The notes under the pieces were generated by a model. It was given only the letters and a program-made list of their open reading frames with translations, made no database searches and was not told where the DNA came from. From NCBI GenBank assembly GCA_947631805.1, contig CANRNA010000131.1, positions 1-5,459 of the forward strand: a DNA stretch of 5,459 nucleotides, in the 5' to 3' direction. Each line of letters begins with the position of its first letter. Within the stretch, counting starts at the first letter, position 1. Source of the DNA: an uncultured Oscillospiraceae bacterium. Its GTDB lineage: Bacteria; Bacillota; Clostridia; Oscillospirales; Oscillospiraceae. This document shows, piece by piece, positions 5,300 to 5,459 of the stretch. The translations under genes were made by a program, and so were the position numbers.

Positions 5300-5459
5300 A
5301 TGGAACTTGCGGAGCTGACAAAATGCCTGTGCGGCTTGAGCGGCCCCTCCGGCTTCGAGGAGCCGGTGCGCCAGTACGCCGCGTCCTATCTCCACCCCAC
5401 GGGGGCGGAGATATCCACCGACCCCCTGGGGAACATGATCGCCGTCAAGCGCTGCGGCC
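5300..5459 (+). CDS. M42-family metallopeptidase (glutamyl aminopeptidase/endoglucanase M type), 3'-truncated by window edge
   Basis: Only the first 53 codons are visible. They read as the N terminus of an M42 aminopeptidase, a dinuclear metal enzyme that removes N-terminal residues from peptides in the cytoplasm. The seen motifs are LCGLSGPSGFEEPVRQY (10-26) and the Asp-x-Leu-Gly-Asn segment TDPLGNMIAVK (40-50), both characteristic of this family. The metal ligands lie beyond the window, so activity cannot be judged. ATG 5300 has GGAG (5287-5290) 9 nt upstream, placed across the end of murD, and the gap between the genes is 6 nt, so co-transcription and probably translational coupling with murD are likely. 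An M20/M28 peptidase is a less likely alternative. Confidence 0.82.
   Translation, partial: MELAELTKCLCGLSGPSGFEEPVRQYAASYLHPTGAEISTDPLGNMIAVKRCG

Noticed and set aside
3926..5395. Long open frame of about 489 codons on the minus strand opposite murD
   Set aside because: It is the antisense shadow of a clear murD. It has a biased composition with many Gly, Pro, His and Gln, no family motif, and it crosses the murD-M42 junction.

Overview
The window looks like a GC-rich, spore-forming member of the Clostridia (Oscillospiraceae/Ruminococcaceae-like). I infer this from the GC-rich codon use, a clostridial SipL-type spore-assembly protein (SPOCS repeats plus a C-terminal LysM), a class A rather than class B RNase P RNA, and strong AGGAGG-type ribosome binding sites. 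All recognised genes are on the + strand and both ends of the window cut genes. I see no mobile element, CRISPR array, tRNA or rRNA.

Layout. (1) Positions 1-822 hold the 3' 95% or so of rsgA, the circularly permuted GTPase of 30S subunit maturation. (2) Positions 823-1092 hold a 51-codon Trp-rich membrane-protein ORF (871-1026), easily missed because of its size, with a sigma-E-like promoter in front of it and a second one in front of the next gene. (3) Positions 1093-2598 hold sipL, for the spore coat basement-layer protein that binds SpoIVA. (4) Positions 2599-2672 carry a near-consensus sigma-A promoter and a near-perfect 21-bp dyad over the predicted transcription start. (5) Positions 2673-3413 hold yebC, followed within about 7 nt by rnpB (RNase P RNA, about 3419-3769) and an intrinsic terminator (3777-3810). 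(6) Positions 3811-3907 carry a second near-consensus sigma-A promoter with a dyad between its -35 and -10. (7) Positions 3908-5293 hold murD from a TTG start, followed 6 nt later by the beginning of an M42-family metallopeptidase gene (5300 to the window end).

How they fit together. Three transcription units can be read: a putative mother-cell sporulation pair (small membrane protein and sipL), a housekeeping yebC-rnpB unit that appears to share one promoter and one terminator, and a murD-M42 peptidase operon. The genes themselves are known families. What is unusual lies between them. Each of the four intergenic promoters carries an inverted repeat placed where it could act as an operator or hide a ribosome binding site, rnpB seems to lack its own promoter, and the RNase P RNA departs from the E. 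coli sequence at two functionally important positions (the L15 GGU and the CR-V ACAGAA). No wholly new multi-gene system is evident. The small ORF with its sigma-E-like control is the best candidate for something undescribed.
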